Below are positions 1-11,055 of a stretch of 64,000 bases of DNA, one piece after another. Both the position numbers and the translations under genes were made by a program. This DNA comes from Bursaphelenchus xylophilus. Taxonomy: Eukaryota > Nematoda > Chromadorea > Rhabditida > Aphelenchoididae. Where the stretch lies: NCBI GenBank assembly GCA_904066235.2, contig CAJFCV020000001.1:558001-622000 (forward strand), given 5' to 3'. Within the stretch, counting starts at the first letter, position 1. Every line of letters starts with the position of its first letter. The notes below the pieces were generated by a model that saw only the letters and a list, made by a program, of their open reading frames with translations, ran no database searches and was not told the DNA's origin.

Positions 1-514
1 GATATTTTTTTATTTCGTAGGTAATGAAGGGGACATTTTATACGATGATGTTAGCAAAAAATGTTTTGTCGTATAAAATGTCGCGTTGTAAGTGTAGAAT
101 GAAAAAAATGTTTCATGGCATTTTTCAACTCTCTGGACAGTGTGTGGTTTATTTTTTGAGGCCAAACCTTTGAAGGCGACATTCTATACGATGAAAATAT
201 TTCGCGCGGTTTTAATCGTATAAAATGTCACCTTGTGAGTGTAAAGTGAAAAAATATGTTTCATGAGATTTTCAATTCTCTTACCAGTTGTGGTTTACTT
301 TTTTGAGTTGAAATCTTCGAAGGTGACATTTTATACGATGGAAATATTTCACGAAGTTTTTGTCGTATAAAATGTCGCCATTGTGCTGGTAAGATACGAT
401 TTGTACCATGGAAGAATGTAATTATTATTCCCTAAGGGTTTTTTACTTCAAAAAAGCGATGGCGACATTTTATACGATAAAATGTTCTGGACAACTTTTG
501 TCGTATAAAATATC
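1..514. repeat. Tandem ~147 bp repeat carrying family E hairpins
   Basis: Four hairpins of the form GACATTTTATACGATG, about 20 nt loop, then the reverse complement, lie at about 32-82, 178-229, 325-376 and 464-514. The 14-nt arms are perfect or nearly so. The spacers between them are also similar to one another (ATGTTTCATG...TTTTCAA...CTCT...GTGGTTTA), so the whole block is a tandem repeat of about 147 bp. It precedes the exon at 560 and may be part of an intron of that gene. Confidence 0.8.
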
Positions 515-559
515 CCCGGTCGAAGTTCGAAACCTAAAATACGTTTCTTTGGTTTTTAG

Positions 560-798
560 ACACCTCTGGCCACAAATCCTATCGTTTGCCGATATCAGAA
601 TTCTCCAGACGCAACACAGAAAAAGGCAATTGGACATTCAACCAGATGCTGGCCCTGAATCAGGTCGTCGAAGCTCTCTGCCTTTTCTCCCAAACCTCCG
701 ACTGGACCACAGCGCTCGCTACGGTCGTCCCAGCTCGTACTGGGTTCATCTTTGAGAAGGATGATCAAAATTCCGAGGAAAACCCAAAAAATGAATGA
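560..798 (+). CDS. Terminal exon of an unidentified gene truncated by the window edge
   Basis: An acceptor GGTTTTTAG at 551-559 is followed by an open frame of 78 codons ending in TGA at 796-798. It contains GNWTFNQMLALNQVVEAL and SQTSDWTTALATVVPART, which reads like real protein (amphipathic helix) rather than repeat translation. I do not recognise the family. Earlier exons must lie left of the window or be hidden beyond the tandem hairpin repeat at 1-514. The next gene starts only about 118 bp downstream, after an acceptor-like AACTTTCGCAG at 872-882, as expected for an operon whose downstream gene is trans-spliced. The exon assignment is inferred from one acceptor and an open frame. Confidence 0.5.
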
Positions 799-916
799 TT
801 TTCACAATTTTTCAAATTCTTATGCAAATGTCAATGGATTTGGACGGAATTTTGGTCATTTGAGTTTTCCAAACTTTCGCAGAGGTCGTTGACAGTATTT
901 TTGGCCGTTGTTGAAG

Positions 917-2535
917 ATGAGTTTGTTCAATTTTGAAGACATTTCGAGCCGGGATCGGGAAATGGCCGCGGAATTTTTCCGTCCAACGCGTCCGGCGTGT
1001 CGAGAAGGTCGTGGAGGACTTGCAGGTAAGATTTTTAATTTTTTGTTTGTGATTTAGGCTCGGAAGTTGACGAAAATTTGACAGCTTTGTGGATTGATAC
1101 CTAAAATAATATAAAAATGTTTCGCAATTTGCAAATTTTAGATCTCAGTATGTGCGATGGTTATTTTATCAGCTATTTGGAGCATTTCCCGGCTTTTTAA
1201 TCAAGACCCGCGACTTTAGCATCAAAATTTCCATCTAGTACAATATAAATTTTCGCAATTTTCAGCCCAAAATCGCCACAAATCCCATCGGGATCAAAAC
1301 AAGTCCCGTTTCCAGTCGACTGAAAGCTCTTATGTCTTTGACACTTTCCTTCGTCGAGTTCACAGAGAACAGCGACGAGAAGTGGCTCCGCCCCCAATTC
1401 CCTCGGTTGATAACGACATTGTGCTTTCCCAAGCATGGTTACCTCAGCTTGAATACGCTCCAACTGAACGTCATAAAGAGGAGGACGAGCTGGAACAGCT
1501 GTTTGCGACGCAATTGGCTGATGTAACACCAGTTCCGAAAATTACCAAGGTGGGTGTTTAAAATAATATTTTTTTGTGATTTTTAGGTTGAAGTCTTTGT
1601 AAAAATCGATTGATAAGGTACTATAAGGTCTGCTCTTTCAGTACGGACGATTTAAGTTTTATTTCTTCGACGTCCGCGACCTCGGCGAGCCAATCCGTCT
1701 GATGTTCCACTACATGAAAGAAAGCTTTGAAGATGTTCGAATTGCTGATGCCGATTGGCCGAATGAACAACATAGTAAGTGATTTTCTATTTGTTTCTCG
1801 CTTTAGACGTTAAAATTGGACAATAAAAGGATCAAAATTGGAGATTTTTATATTGTACTAGGGAATGCCACGGATTTTTCGAAAAATCTTATATTTTATC
1901 GGTTAAATTTGAATTTCTTTGCTCTCAGAGTTCCCATTGAAGACCCTACCGGCCCTGGAACATGATGGAATGACAATTCATAAATCTGCGGCGATTGCGA
2001 GATATTTGGCCGATATTTTTGGTAAGGAGAATATAATAAAAATTTGAGATTTTGCTCTCAAAATTCGTAAAAGTGCCTTTCAATGACAGCTTTTAGGTTT
2101 AAAAGGCAGGGATCGACGGCAGAACGCGATCATTGACGAATTTTTTGAGGTCCATCTGGAAGCCATGGCCGAATTTCATCCCTTTCTGAGAGCTGCCGCT
2201 GGAATTGATGAAGCGCAAAAGGTAGACTATAAACCTCTTGAAGTCTTGTATTTTTCTATTTTTAGCAAATTTCGTATGAAGAAGTAGCTATGTCAAGTGC
2301 AAAACGATATTTTCCAATCTATTCCCGAGTGATTGGAAGGGAAATGAGCGGATTCATCGTCGGAAATCTACCAACCTGGCCCGATTTTTATGCCGCTGAC
2401 TTCCTGGACAGAATTTACACGGCTGAACCGAGGCTTTTCAACGATTTCCCGGACTTGTTTGGGTATTTCAAAGGGATTTTGGGCATGAAGAACATCAGGG
2501 AATATGTGGAATCGAGAAAATTCAGTATTTTGTAA
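917..2535 (+). CDS. Sigma-like glutathione S-transferase with a 131-residue N-terminal extension
   Basis: Six exons agree in phase: 917-1025, 1266-1549, 1642-1774, 1929-2021, 2097-2221 and 2266-2535, giving about 337 aa. Residues 132-337 are a complete nematode-type GST: thioredoxin-like N-domain (FKFYFFDVRDLGEPIR with the active-site Tyr, then LPALEHDG and IHKSAAIARYLADIFG, the glutathione-binding cis-Pro and SxAI region), then an all-helical C-domain. It should conjugate glutathione to electrophiles in the cytosol. Residues 1-131 are a charged, proline-containing extension I do not recognise. Its last exon ends in frame with the GST exon (phase 0), so I read one fused protein, but two adjacent genes are possible. 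A polyA signal AATAAA lies at 2568-2573. The ATG at 917 is preceded by an in-frame TGA at 890 and an acceptor ending at 882, fitting trans-splicing. Confidence 0.8.
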
Positions 2536-2634
2536 AAAGTTGGTTCCCTTGTAGGGGTTTTGTTGTAAATAAAGGCCTGTTTTGTAATTTAGAAGTTATT
2601 TCTCGGTCGTTGATTTGATTTTGAGCGACTGAGA

Positions 2635-2694
2635 GACATTTTATACGATGAAACTGGTTTAGGCGAAGAAACATGTTTCATCGTATAAAATGTC
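2635..2694. repeat. Family E hairpin
   Basis: GACATTTTATACGATG and its exact reverse complement are separated by about 28 nt. It lies just downstream of the GST polyA signal. A single half-copy, TCGTATAAAATGTC, is at 2798-2811. Confidence 0.85.
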
Positions 2695-3004
2695 TCTAAT
2701 GGATGCGATTTGTTGAGTATGCGACTCTAGACGTATTTGCCATGAATATGACGGTTATTTTACACTAAATAATCACTTTTTCAAAAAAAAATTTTTATCG
2801 TATAAAATGTCACCTATTTGGGAATTGACCTCAAACATTCGACGACCCAAAATTTAGTTGTCTAAAACAATACAGTTGTCATTTTCCATGCCATTTTGAG
2901 TTTATAAACCTTATTTTTGTCAAAAAATCACCAAAAAGCCTTCAAACGGTTTGATAAAAAATACAAAAAGGACGTATGTGAAAAAGAAGCGCCTCGGACG
3001 CCGT

Positions 3005-3086
3005 GATCAGGTGGCCGAGTGGTTAAGGCGATGGACTGCTAATCCATTGGGGTTTCCCCGCGTGAGTTCGAATCTCATCCTGATCG
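3005..3086 (+). tRNA. tRNA-Ser(GCT)
   Basis: The 82-nt cloverleaf has acceptor arms GATCAGG and CCTGATC, a D-arm with TGGCCGAGTGGTTAAGGC, anticodon GCT in GACTGCTAATCC, a long class II variable arm, T-arm GAGTTCGAATCTC and discriminator G. The length and variable arm are right for serine. It reads AGC/AGU codons. It appears intact. Confidence 0.97.
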
Positions 3087-3229
3087 AATTTCGTTTTGGA
3101 AAATTTTTGGGTTGAAGCTCGATTTTTAGATTGTATTGGGTTTGCTAAACCACTTTTTAGTGTCATTTAGTGTTGGTGTGGCCATATTTTTGGGGCTTTT
3201 CGTTTTAGAAAGTAGATTTTTTTGCGAAC

Positions 3230-3430
3230 TTTTCAAAAAAATAATAGTAAAAATCGACCTAAAAATCTCGGTCGTCTTCGCAAAGCGCGGGCTACGAACC
3301 TCGCATACGCATCAGGAAAAACTAATTTAAATTTATGCCGAGGTTCATAAAAATCTGAGCGTCGCACTTTGCCCACTTCCTCTGACAATTCAAAAACAAT
3401 TTTTGACCTCAATCCCCCCGATCGAGGCCA
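3230..3430. repeat. Family C dispersed repeat copy
   Basis: It contains the blocks CCTAAAAATCTCGGTCGTCT, GCAAAGCGCGGGCTA and AAATCTGAGCGTCGCACTTT, shared with about ten other places in the window. No gene is visible between the tRNA and the foldback at 3539. Confidence 0.6.
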
Positions 3431-3538
3431 AAAAAAGAAGGTGGGAAACAATGAAGATGGAAATGACGACGAGGCAATTCTGAATTTTAAAGAGAAAATT
3501 CATTTTGTGCGAATCCAAACGGGAAAGAGCCGGAGGGT

Positions 3539-5358
3539 AAATTAGGTCTTTTGGGCCCAAAGTCTCGCCATTTTTGGGGTCGGGCTTTATTTTGCCTTAA
3601 GGCTGAGGGTAAACACCACCTTAGGCTTTGATTTGTGAAGCTTTAGCCACATTGGGGACTGGCTTTGAGCTGTTTTTACGTTTATTTTGCATAATGTGAC
3701 GTTTTTATTACTTCTTTTGGACTTGACATCATTTTGAGGGGGTTAAGCGGATGTTTGTGGACTTATCTGTTGTTTTGAGACGTCTGTGGAGAGAGGAGAA
3801 GGTTGTAAAAACAACAGACATCAAAATGGCAGTTGATGAATTACGGCGGTTTTGGATTTTTTCGGAAATTTGCGACAGAAAACCCGGAGATTTTTAGTGG
3901 AAAAGGGCAAAAACTCGCTATTTTATACAAAAAAATCGCTTTTTTCATCCGAAATTTTCAAAGATCGAGCTAAAGTCACTGTAAATGGCGAGTTAAAACC
4001 TTCACAAATTGATGAATGGCCTGGAAAAGCACTAAATTTAGGAAACATCTTCGAATCAAATTTTCGTTGCAGCTACCTCGGAGGTCTGGTTTTACCATTA
4101 AATTATGCAAATAGCCTGTTATCAGTTTGGTTCTCAAATCGTGTTTTTTCTTATTGTTTTGTCCATTGGACCAGTTTTGCATACCTCGCATCCTTTTTTG
4201 CAATTATCATTATATCTTTTGTACAGGGCGTTTCAAGAAATGCGGAGCAAAGTTATGGCCGATTTCTCGGCCGTGGGTCGGCGGAGATGCTAAAGATTTG
4301 GCAAGCTGGGGACAGAAACACTACAATTTTATTCTGTAAAGTTTCAAAGGATCAGAGGGCAAAATAAGTCCGGGAGAGCCGTTGTAAAATTGCTCATCTT
4401 TCGTCAAAATTCACAATTTTTCGGTTGGCAGGAAAAAAGGTGAATTTTTTCTCCTTCCAACCAAAAAATTGTTGATTTCGACGAAAAATGAGCAATCTGA
4501 GAACCGCACTTCTGAACTTATTTTGCACTCTGATCCTCAGAAACTCTACAGAATAAAATTAAAGCGTTTCTGTGCCCAGTTTGTCAAATCTTCAGCTTCT
4601 CCGTCGACACACGGCCCAGAAATCGGCCATTACTTTCCTCCGCATTTCTTGAAACACCCTGTACAAAAGATACAGTGGTAATTGCAAAAAAGAACACGTT
4701 TACTATGCTGGTCCAAGGGACAAAATAAAAAAAAAAAAACAAGATATGAGAGCAAAACTGATAACAGGCTATTTGCATAATTCAATGGTAAACACAGACC
4801 CTCGAGGGAGTTACAACGGAAATGCGATTTGCAGATTTTCCCGAAAATTGGTGTTCTAGACCATTCATCAATTTGTGAAGGTTTTAACCAGCCATTTGCT
4901 GCGAATTTAGCTTGATCTTTGAGAATTTCGGACAGAAAGAGATGTTTTTTGAACAAAATGACGAGAAACGATCAAAAAGATCGTTTCCACTAAAAGTCTT
5001 GGGGTTTTCTGTTGAAAAAAGTCCGAAAATCGAGATTTCCAAAAACCCGCCGTAATCCTCAACTGTTATTTTGATGTTAGTTGTTTTTACAGCCATCTTG
5101 TCTCTCTACAGACGTCTCAAAACAACAAATAAATCCTCGAATCATCCGCTTAACGCTCGCAAAATAATATCAAGCCCAAAAGAAGTCATAAAAACGTCAC
5201 GTTGTGCAAAAGAAACGTAAAAACGGCCCAAAGCCAAGTCCCTAATGTGGCTAAAGCTTCAAGAATCAAAGCCTAAGGTGGTGTTTACCCTCAGCCTTAA
5301 GGAAAAATAAAACCCGACCCCAAAAATGGCGAGACTTTCGGCCCAAAAGACCTAATTT
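3539..5358. mobile_element. Large foldback element with ~0.9 kb inverted arms
   Basis: The left arm (about 3539-4435) and right arm (about 4450-5358) are inverted copies. The outer end reads AATTAGGTCTTTTGGGCCCA on the left and its near-complement on the right (5330-5357). The axis is near 4445, between GTCAAAATTCACAATTTTTC and its mirror. Shared interior blocks include the GGTAAACACCACCTTAGGCT block (3610 and 5277) and GCAAATAGCCTGTTATCAGT (4107 and 4758). The arms diverge by scattered substitutions and small indels. I see no transposase; ORFs across it are short and arise symmetrically in both arms, so they are not genes. Confidence 0.85.
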
Positions 5359-5741
5359 ATAGGTGTCCCTAATGTGGCTAAAGCTTCGAGAATCAAGGCC
5401 GAAAAAATCGGCCTTTACTTTTTTCTCTGCATTTTGCGAAAACCCCTGCAAAATGAACGCAGAAAATCAATTATGCCAAGGATATTGGCATTTCCTTTTT
5501 TGGGGGTTTTTTTTCGTTTAATGGTTTTATTGATTACGGGGGCGTAGAAGAATGGCCAATTCGTGACCTTTTCGTACTCCGCAGGGCATGTTAACCGTCA
5601 ATTTGAAGAAAGTTATTGGCCGTGTGCAATGGGGCAGTTTTGGTGATTAATGCACCTTGTTTGGCGTTTCACATTATGCGTTTCTTTCCTCCGCGATAAA
5701 TGTATCTTGTAGTTTTGTTAGCATGGATTTTCTTGTTTTTA
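5359..5741. other. Intergenic, no gene seen
   Basis: This is unique-looking AT-rich sequence between the foldback element and the mariner copy. It has no convincing exon, and no repeat family recognised elsewhere in the window. Confidence 0.5.
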
Positions 5742-7040
5742 CAGGGTGGGCCAAAAAAAATGGACATTAATTTTTCTTCGATTTTTCCTGCCATGAAACA
5801 GTTTGTGAAAAAACGTATGCATGGCATGAAAGTACTGTGTTAAGGTAACATATTTACTGTAGAATTTTTGTCCTATCTGCAGAAGTTTCTAACATACGGT
5901 TGCAGGAAGGTCACCGGGTCAGCGCGCCAATTCCCGCGGCAAAAATTTCAAAAGTTCTTACCCCTAAAATTTTTAGAGTCGCTGTAAAGACATACCAAGC
6001 GGTCTACGCAAATCTAGGAGACATGCCCCCTTAGGTTTGAAAAGGATTTAGCCCAAGCTTTTCGGAAAATGAAGAACCAGTGACCAGAAGTCAGACACTC
6101 GGCCAGGGAAAATCGAGCTTCATTTTGGCGCTTTCGGAAAATCGATGCTCTACCAGACGTGGTGAACATTTTGAAACTAGTTACACCCATACGGTGTTTA
6201 CTACTCTACGATGAATATACTAAGCGCATTTTTGACAACAGTACCACTCAATCTGCAAGATGGCAAGCAAAAAATCGATTTTTTTGACTTTTTGATGGGT
6301 CATCGCAATAATACATGCATTCTGAAGGCTAGCTGCATCCAAATTTTATGAAACAGACTTAAAATGGAAGAAAGGGGTCGTATCACCTTGATATAAAAGT
6401 ATCCCGTCATAATTATCCGGCACGTTGAAAAACGCCAACAAAAAAGAAAAAATTTTCTGATCAAAAGATATCAGCGTCTCTGGGTATAGCCGGCTGAAAT
6501 TTTTTAAGGTCTGCGCACGGCTGATGCAAACTATTATCAAATCAACTGCTGGCCCATGTAAAGCAATGTTAGATGCCTTACAGCGACCACTTTTTGCTAT
6601 CAATAGCATGAGCCGGGCTCCCCTGCGACTCTTGAATGTCAATTATCTCAAAAATCTAGAATTATCCAGATGGACCTCTTGTGGATCACGTTGAGAACTG
6701 CTGGAGCGAAATTAATAGAATACTATCAGCTTTTTTGCTTCTGTAGGCTCCCCTTAGTATCCTGATAAACAGTCAACCACCAGTTTTGGGCTGGTCGTAG
6801 AGATTTAGGTCATTGAAGATTTTTGGACTCATAAAATTTTCGGAAAACGTAGTCAGAATATGGACTGGTCTAGTATTTTGGCTTGTATCAGCGGTTCAAC
6901 AAAAGTATATAAAAAATTTAAATAGTTGTGATAAAGTAGGATAGTTGACAATTATAAAACTATTTTCCTTTCCGTTGATTACGGTATTCGTGCCGGGATA
7001 CACCGACTTTCAATTTTGTCCATTTTTTTGGCCCACCCTG
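5742..7040 (+). mobile_element. Degenerate Tc1/mariner-family transposon
   Basis: Terminal inverted repeats CAGGGTGGGCCAAAAAAAAT at 5742 and its complement ending at 7040 are flanked by TA on both sides, the Tc1/mariner target duplication. The 1.3 kb length is typical of the superfamily. Near 6660-6735 the plus strand reads PLVDHVENCWSEIN, matching the 'SPDLNPIENLW' region around the last catalytic acid of Tc1-like transposases. No long ORF survives, so the transposase is a dead relic. I did not find the earlier catalytic aspartates with confidence. Confidence 0.85.
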
Positions 7041-7089
7041 TACATTTGATTTCCTTGCTTGAGAAGGCCCTTATTTATAGGGGAAGTCT

Positions 7090-7556
7090 TCCAAGCACGA
7101 TGCTCAGATTTTGATAAAACTTGGCACAAATTTAGAATATTTTTTCTAGGGCATATGTGACATTTCCAGCTCACGGTTTGCAAAAAAGACCGAGATTTTT
7201 AGGTCGAAATTTGGCAAAAATCTTGCAATTTTTTGCGAATTGTGGCGTGACAAGTTTCATACTTATTTCTACCGTAAAGAGCAATATTTACTCAAAAAAG
7301 TAATTTTTTCCTCACGAAACTGGTAAATTTATGGCCAAAAGTTTTTTCTCTGACCACTCTCCTCGTTTCGCGTATTCTTTCGGCCACAAAGACCGTTGAA
7401 TATCTCGGCTCTCCTTGCAAAGCGCAAGTTAAAATTTTCAGGAACTGATATGTGGCCTACGCCGGGCGTGTGCGCAAAATAAAAAAATCTGAACGTCACA
7501 CTTTGAACCCTTCCCTTGTTAATCATACGGCTTATATACCTGCCTATTAGTATCTT
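7090..7556. repeat. Family C dispersed repeat copy
   Basis: It begins with TTTTGATAAAACTTGGCACA and carries CTCACGGTTTGCAAAAAAGA, TTCGCGTATTCTTTCGGCC and TCTGAACGTCACACTTTGAA, in the same order as copies in the GT92 introns (22975-23380, 24250-24600). There is no coding potential beyond accidental ORFs. Confidence 0.65.
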
Positions 7557-7685
7557 CAAAAAGTGCTGGACATTTTTTTTGCTTTCGCACAGTGCATTTT
7601 AACCTCTCCCACGCTTGTTGTCAATGCACAATGGGGCGCGACAAATGTCCATGCACTTTATGAATAATACCAGTACACAGTCTCG
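7557..7685. repeat. Family B palindromic element (short)
   Basis: The left end AAAAAGTGCTGGACATTTTT with TTCGCACAGTGCA and the right end ACAAATGTCCATGCACTTTA are inverted relative to each other. This is a short derivative of the element at 9948-10580. Confidence 0.65.
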
Positions 7686-8168
7686 ACTAATTTTTTCGCA
7701 CAAAAAACTACGTACTTTATGGCCAAAAAGCCCGAAAAGACCTCCTACTATTATATTTCCATATTAATACACTTGTTTGTCCATTCATATCCGAAGGTCA
7801 CGACTGCAACAAACATCGCCCCCATGTAATCAAAAAACATTTCGTAATCTCCGTTTTTGCGTTGCCAAAAATTGTTTCATCCCCTTACTCAACCTTTCAT
7901 GGAGCCTTATCCGTCTGTTCTCCCGCCTCATTCATCCATCATTTATGGCCAACATTTGTGGCCAAAAACGCATTTAAGGAGAAGCGCCGTTAAGGAAATG
8001 TTTATTTATTTACTCAACGTTTGCTGTGTTTCACATTATTTTCGCGTGTTTACGTTCCCAAATTTGCGAAATATGATGATAAAATTTTCCTAATCTCGAA
8101 AATTCCGAGTAACAAAATTTTCATTTCTTGTTGGTGTTTGAGGCGAAAAGACTATGAGATTGCAGTTT
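7686..8168. promoter_or_regulatory. 5' flank of the Rab-like gene
   Basis: No exon or repeat family was recognised. Just before the ATG at 8169 the sequence reads GAGATTGCAG, an acceptor-like string that could take a spliced leader. This favours the ATG at 8169 over the in-frame ATG at 8154. Confidence 0.4.
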
Positions 8169-9921
8169 ATGGACCATCCGACCCTCAAAATTATTGTTTT
8201 GGGGGATTCCGGAGTGGGGAAGTCGTCGGTGTTGAGTCGCTATGTCAACAATACGTTCAGCAATGTGTTCCGGACCACGATGGGCGCGGATTATTTCACG
8301 AAACTGTCGGCAGTAAAGGGGAAGAAAGTCAATTTACAGGTATGTGGACTTTTTACTATGAACCATTTTTCGCGTACGCTCGTCAGCGAATACCGCATTT
8401 TTTGAGATTTTTTGAAATCTTTGGGATGAAATATTACGACGTTGAATGAAAGCCATAATACGATGTTTTTACCAAAAATCGCCATTTCACAGGCGAAAAT
8501 TTGCGAGAGCCTAGCCAAAAAATGTTCTCTCTCTGACCATTCTCCACATTTCGCAATCTCGTCGGCAAAGATCGCTGAATATTTCGGCTGTGCCTTCAAA
8601 GCACAAACAAAAACCTTCAGGAATTAATATGTGGCCTTTCAAGGGCATATAGGTCAAATTTGAAGAAAATCTGAGCGTCACAATTTGAACACTTGTAAGC
8701 CAAACCACAATTGAAATCTTACAAAGTGCTCAAGTTTGTGACGCTCAGATTTTCTTCAAATTTGACCTTCATGCCCTACGAAGTCACACATTAATTCCTA
8801 AAGATCTCTGCTTGTGCTTTGAAGGCATAACGGAGATATTCAGCGATCTTTGCCGCCGAGATTGCGAAATGCGGAGAACGGTCAGAGAGAACATTTTTTA
8901 GCCAGATCCTTGCAAATTTTCGCCTGGGAAAAGGCGATTTTTGGTAAAAACATTGTATTATGACCTTCATGCAGCATCGTAACATTTCATCCCAAAAATT
9001 TTAAAAAATTTCAAAAAACGTGGTATATTTTTTAATTAAATCAACACTCAGATCTGGGACACCGCCGGCCAAGAGCGCTTTCAATCGCTAGGGACTTCGT
9101 TCTACCGAGGTGCCGATTGCTGCGTATTGATCTTCGATTTGACCAGAGAGAAAACCTTCGAAGCCATTCAACGCTGGCGACGAGAATTCATTCGGCAGAC
9201 CTCGTAGGTGCCTCAAACAAAATTGTTAATCACAATTCTATTTTCAGACTACCCGACACTTTTCAATTTGTAATCATTGGGAATAAACTGGATTTGGAGA
9301 ATGAAAAATTGATAAAGAAAGAGCGAGTTCTCGAATATTGTGATATCGAAGGGAACACTGCGTATTTTGAAGTAAGTCTCATTTTATTTACCAAAAATTT
9401 TTTGTAATTTTTAGTGAGCAACCCAGATTTTCTGCCTGTTTGTCCAATATTTCCATTTCTATAAGGCCAAGCCAGCGCCAGCCGTCAAAAATACCGAAAA
9501 AAAGATCGAAATGGGCACGGATTTGTTATAAAAAAGTATCAGAGAGACACAAAAAGACTCTCAGTTTTGACAGAAGCCAAAATAAGCAGTCTTTTTGTGT
9601 CTCCCCATACTTTTTTATAACAAATCCGTGCCCATTTCGATCTCTTTTCGAGATTTTTGGCGACTGGAACTGGCTTGGCCTTTTAGAAATGGAAATAATT
9701 GGATAAAGTTCTCACTTTCCCTCCAGTATCACATTACCCTCTACTTTTTTCAGGTCTCCGCCAAAACCGGCGCCAATATAGACGAAGCCTTTCAAACGGT
9801 TGCCGAATTTGCCTACAAATCCTATGAGAGGAACCGAGCCAAAGTCAGTTTGCTCAAGAGAATTCGATTGGAAGCCGAGAATGCGGAGAAAGCGAAACAC
9901 TCCTGTTGGCATTGTTGGTAG
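8169..9921 (+). CDS. Rab7-like small GTPase with an atypical C-terminus
   Basis: Exons are 8169-8339, 9052-9203, 9248-9371 and 9754-9921, in phase, giving about 204 aa. All G motifs are present: P-loop GDSGVGKSS (12-20), switch [22 protein letters not shown] and [15 protein letters not shown] and the FSN...GADYFTK region resemble Rab7, a regulator of late endosome-lysosome traffic, but sequence elsewhere is divergent, so I infer a Rab7-like paralogue rather than Rab7 itself. The protein ends AKHSCWHCW; the usual C-terminal CC or CxC prenylation motif is absent, although two Cys sit three apart near the end. Introns 1 and 3 are filled by foldback elements (8399-9015, 9463-9690). An in-frame ATG five codons upstream (8154) is an alternative start. 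Confidence 0.88.
8399..9015. repeat. Foldback made of family C sequence, in Rab intron 1
   Basis: The left half (TTTGAAATCTTTGGGATGAA..., ATACGATGTTTTTACCAAAA) is mirrored in the right half (TTTTGGTAAAAACATTGTAT..., TTTCATCCCAAAAATTTTAA). The axis is near 8715. The arms are about 290 bp. Confidence 0.8.
9463..9690. repeat. Short foldback element in Rab intron 3
   Basis: AAGGCCAAGCCAGC...GATCGAAATGGGCACGGATT...GAGACACAAAAAGACT is mirrored by AGTCTTTTTGTGTCT...AATCCGTGCCCATTTCGATC...GGCTTGGCCTT. The arms are about 100 bp and nearly perfect. It appears once in the window. Confidence 0.85.
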
Positions 9922-9947
9922 CACTACTTAGCAACTACGAGTACTTC

Positions 9948-10580
9948 TTGTTTTAGTATTTTCATAAAGTTCATGGACATTTTTTCTCTTTCGCACAGTG
10001 AGATTTTGAAATTTTTCCCACGCTTGTCGCTAACGCACAGTGCATTTTGAACTTTTTCCCACGCTTGTCGCTAACGCACAGTGCATTTTTCCTTTTCGCA
10101 CAGTGCAAACCTCAGAAAAGCCGTTTGCACTGTGCAAAGTTCTTCGGCCGAACCGCGGTGTCGCAAATGAAACAAGCTTACGTCGCAACGACATTTCAAA
10201 TGCACAGTGCGAAAACCAAAAAAGAAATGTGAAATTCACGGTGCAAAATGGCCCTTTTTTGTGCCCGGTGCGGACAGCGACAAACATTTGGACATTTTGT
10301 CGCAGTCCGCACCGTGCACAAAAAACCCTTCATTTTGCACTTTCACCATTCTTCGTTTTCTGCACTGTGCATTTGAAATGTCGCGGAGACGTAAGCTTGT
10401 TTCAACTGCGGCACCGCGGTTCGTCCGAAGAATTTTGCACAGTGCAAACGACGTTTTTTGAGGTTTGCACTGTGCGAAAAGAGAAAAATGCATTGTGTGT
10501 TGGCGACAAGCGTCGGAAAAAGATCAAAATGTGCTGTGCGAAAGAGAACAAATGTCCATGCACTTTATGAAAATACTAAT
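9948..10580. repeat. Family B foldback element, long form
   Basis: The outer ends AGTATTTTCATAAAGTTCAT and ATGCACTTTATGAAAATACT are inverted copies. Inside, the 10-mer GCACAGTGCA or its complement recurs at short intervals, and the arms pair across an axis near 10265 (AACAAGCTTACGTCGC mirrored near 10388). The left boundary carries a duplicated CCCACGCTTGTCGCTAACGC block. ORFs of up to 176 codons here are by-products of the repeat. Confidence 0.85.
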
Positions 10581-11055
10581 ATAAATGTTCCAGAACATCG
10601 GTGAGGACATAATTTCTTGTCACACTTTATGATATTTTTTCATATTTTTGTCGTTTCCCGATTTTTTTCATAATTACCAAATTTTCATTATTCATGACAT
10701 TTTCGTCACAACTTGTGATATAATTTTTCGTAAAATTTGATGACAAAAAATTTGTTTTATGTCAATGTTTAGAACCATCATGTTTATGGGTACTGTAACT
10801 TATTTCTCACTGCATATCTGTTGTTTTTTTATTTCAGCACGGTGTCTTACAATAAAGGAGATAAATAGTCTATTAAACACGAGAAATATTGCAAATATCC
10901 CCTCTAAATTGTCAAATATACCCGAAATATTGCCATTTTCGATAATTTAGAGGGTAAAATCCGCGGCATTTCCCGAAAAATCCCGTTTTTCCATTAGCAA
11001 AGTAAATTTTAGGTAACAAAATGATCCCTGAGCCATGTCTAGGACTATTCGGTGC
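10581..11055. other. Intergenic, AT-rich, no gene seen
   Basis: It contains runs such as TTGTCACACTTTATGATATT and a degenerate inverted repeat around 10900-10950 (CCTCTAAATTGTCAAATATA and GATAATTTAGAGGG). It holds the 3' flank of the MATH-BTB gene on the minus strand. Confidence 0.4.

Noticed and set aside
3852..4367. 171-codon ORF
   Set aside because: Sits in one arm of the 1.8 kb foldback and is mirrored by shorter ORFs in the other arm; no codon bias or domain.
8021..8449. 142-codon ORF overlapping Rab exon 1
   Set aside because: Shadow frame of the GTPase exon that reads on into the intron; the P-loop frame is the real one.
10040..10570. ORF of 176 codons on the plus strand
   Set aside because: It lies entirely in the family B foldback, and similar ORFs appear on the opposite strand; repeated FALCKVL- and NAQCENQ-like words come from translating GCACAGTGCA.
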